NCBI GenBank assembly: GCA_007126415.1
Contig: SLBH01000340.1
Span: 1-6,614 of the forward strand
Source: Spirochaetales bacterium
Lineage (GTDB): Bacteria > Spirochaetota > Spirochaetia > DSM-27196 > SLAA01
DNA: 6,614 nucleotides
Direction of reading: 5' to 3'
How positions within the stretch are numbered: position 1 is the stretch's first letter; each line of letters opens with the position of its first letter. The notes beneath the pieces are model-generated. The model saw only the letters and a program-made list of their open reading frames with translations. It was not told the DNA's origin and searched no databases. Below, piece by piece: positions 6,157 through 6,614 of this stretch. A program made the translations under genes and the position numbers.

Positions 6157-6614
6157 TTAGAGGTTCTTTCGCTCAAAGAATCGGAACAGCGCGAGCACTC
6201 CGATAACCATCGCGGCGATCACAACCCAGTGGTTCACTCCCAGAGCGGTTGCAATTGAAGGGTTACCAAGCTCGCCGAACGAGATGATGTAGCGGTCGAA
6301 GAACGGATAGGCCGCCGCGTACAGCATTGCACCGATCACCATGCCGAGAATCGGCATCAAGGCATGAAACCGCCCCTCGGTCAGCGCTGCTACGCTCGTG
6401 CCTGGGCAGTAACCGATCACGGCCCATCCCACACCGAACATCAAACCACCAACCACCTGAGCTCCAAGGCTGATACCTCGAGGTGCAAAATCCGCGATGC
6501 CGAGATCGAGCATAAAATGCGCCCCGATCGAGCTCACCACGATCGCGGTCAAGAGAAACTTCACGATCGTCATGTCCTTGAGCCGCATTGCTCCAACCTG
6601 ACGCTCGAAGCGAA
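6157..6614 (-). CDS. YeeE/YedE-type sulfur-compound transporter, 5'-partial
   Basis: A membrane protein of the YeeE/YedE family, whose characterised members take up thiosulfate or other small sulfur compounds across the inner membrane. The visible frame has an ATG at 6588, but the frame remains open with no stop to the window edge (reading RFERQVGA before that Met). The only Shine-Dalgarno-like GGAG is 2 bases from this ATG, too close. Relatives I recall carry a preceding helix followed by a similar K-D-x-T-x-x-K-x-x-x-T-A-I-V stretch, so the true start is probably outside the window. Counting from the 6588 Met, hydrophobic segments lie near 8-29, 40-60, 75-95 and 118-137. The family's GYCPGT motif is at 59-64 with Cys61, the type of cysteine that handles the sulfur substrate. 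Many relatives are encoded as two adjacent half-size genes, so a partner may lie further upstream on this strand. Confidence 0.8.
   Translation of the reverse strand, partial: RFERQVGAMRLKDMTIVKFLLTAIVVSSIGAHFMLDLGIADFAPRGISLGAQVVGGLMFGVGWAVIGYCPGTSVAALTEGRFHALMPILGMVIGAMLYAAAYPFFDRYIISFGELGNPSIATALGVNHWVVIAAMVIGVLALFRFFERKNL

Noticed and set aside
6163..6179. TTCTTT/AAAGAA inverted repeat near the 3' end of the YeeE-type gene
   Set aside because: It lies inside the coding frame (FFERKN region), is short and AT-rich, and has no following T tract.

Overview
The window looks like a stretch of a fairly GC-rich spirochaete chromosome (close to 60% GC by eye). The best taxonomic clue is the outer-membrane protein on the minus strand (1870-3015), which carries the WRGLSLGSG-VYQRN core I associate with the Lsa36-type surface proteins of spirochaetes. 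The broken transporter at 3325-3949 also recalls a nucleotide-transporter-like family common in that phylum. This placement is inference from protein resemblance, not a database match.

Layout from left to right. (1) 1-924, plus strand: the 3' part of an AbrB-type membrane protein that runs in from outside the window and ends near a GC hairpin. (2) 1054-1692, minus strand: a small predicted lipoprotein. (3) 1870-3015, minus strand: an outer-membrane beta-barrel protein. The 177-bp gap between these two holds two overlapping, mutually exclusive hairpins. (4) 3016-3161: a regulatory gap with a likely minus-strand promoter for the barrel gene and a likely plus-strand promoter for a 61-codon ORF. 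(5) 3162-3347, plus strand: that small ORF, which resembles a family of short VEC...LDRW cytoplasmic proteins. (6) 3325-3949, plus strand: a decayed gene, the frameshifted and internally deleted N-terminal part of an Npt/ATP-ADP-translocase-like transporter. (7) 4075-6054, plus strand: a complete acetyl-CoA synthetase (acs) with an excellent ribosome-binding site. (8) 6157-6614, minus strand: the 3' part of a YeeE/YedE-type sulfur-compound transporter, whose reading frame stays open to the window edge.

The genes do not form one pathway. Two are envelope proteins in tandem that might share a compartment, one is central acetate metabolism, and two are edge-truncated inner-membrane proteins. acs stands alone, flanked by a pseudogene on one side and a convergent gene on the other. 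I saw no tRNA, rRNA, CRISPR array, IS element or toxin/defence cassette, and no sign of an undescribed multi-gene system. The most informative unusual parts are the relic transporter with its repairable frameshift, the neighbouring small ORF, the overlapping hairpins upstream of the lipoprotein, and the long hydrophilic linker in the AbrB protein.
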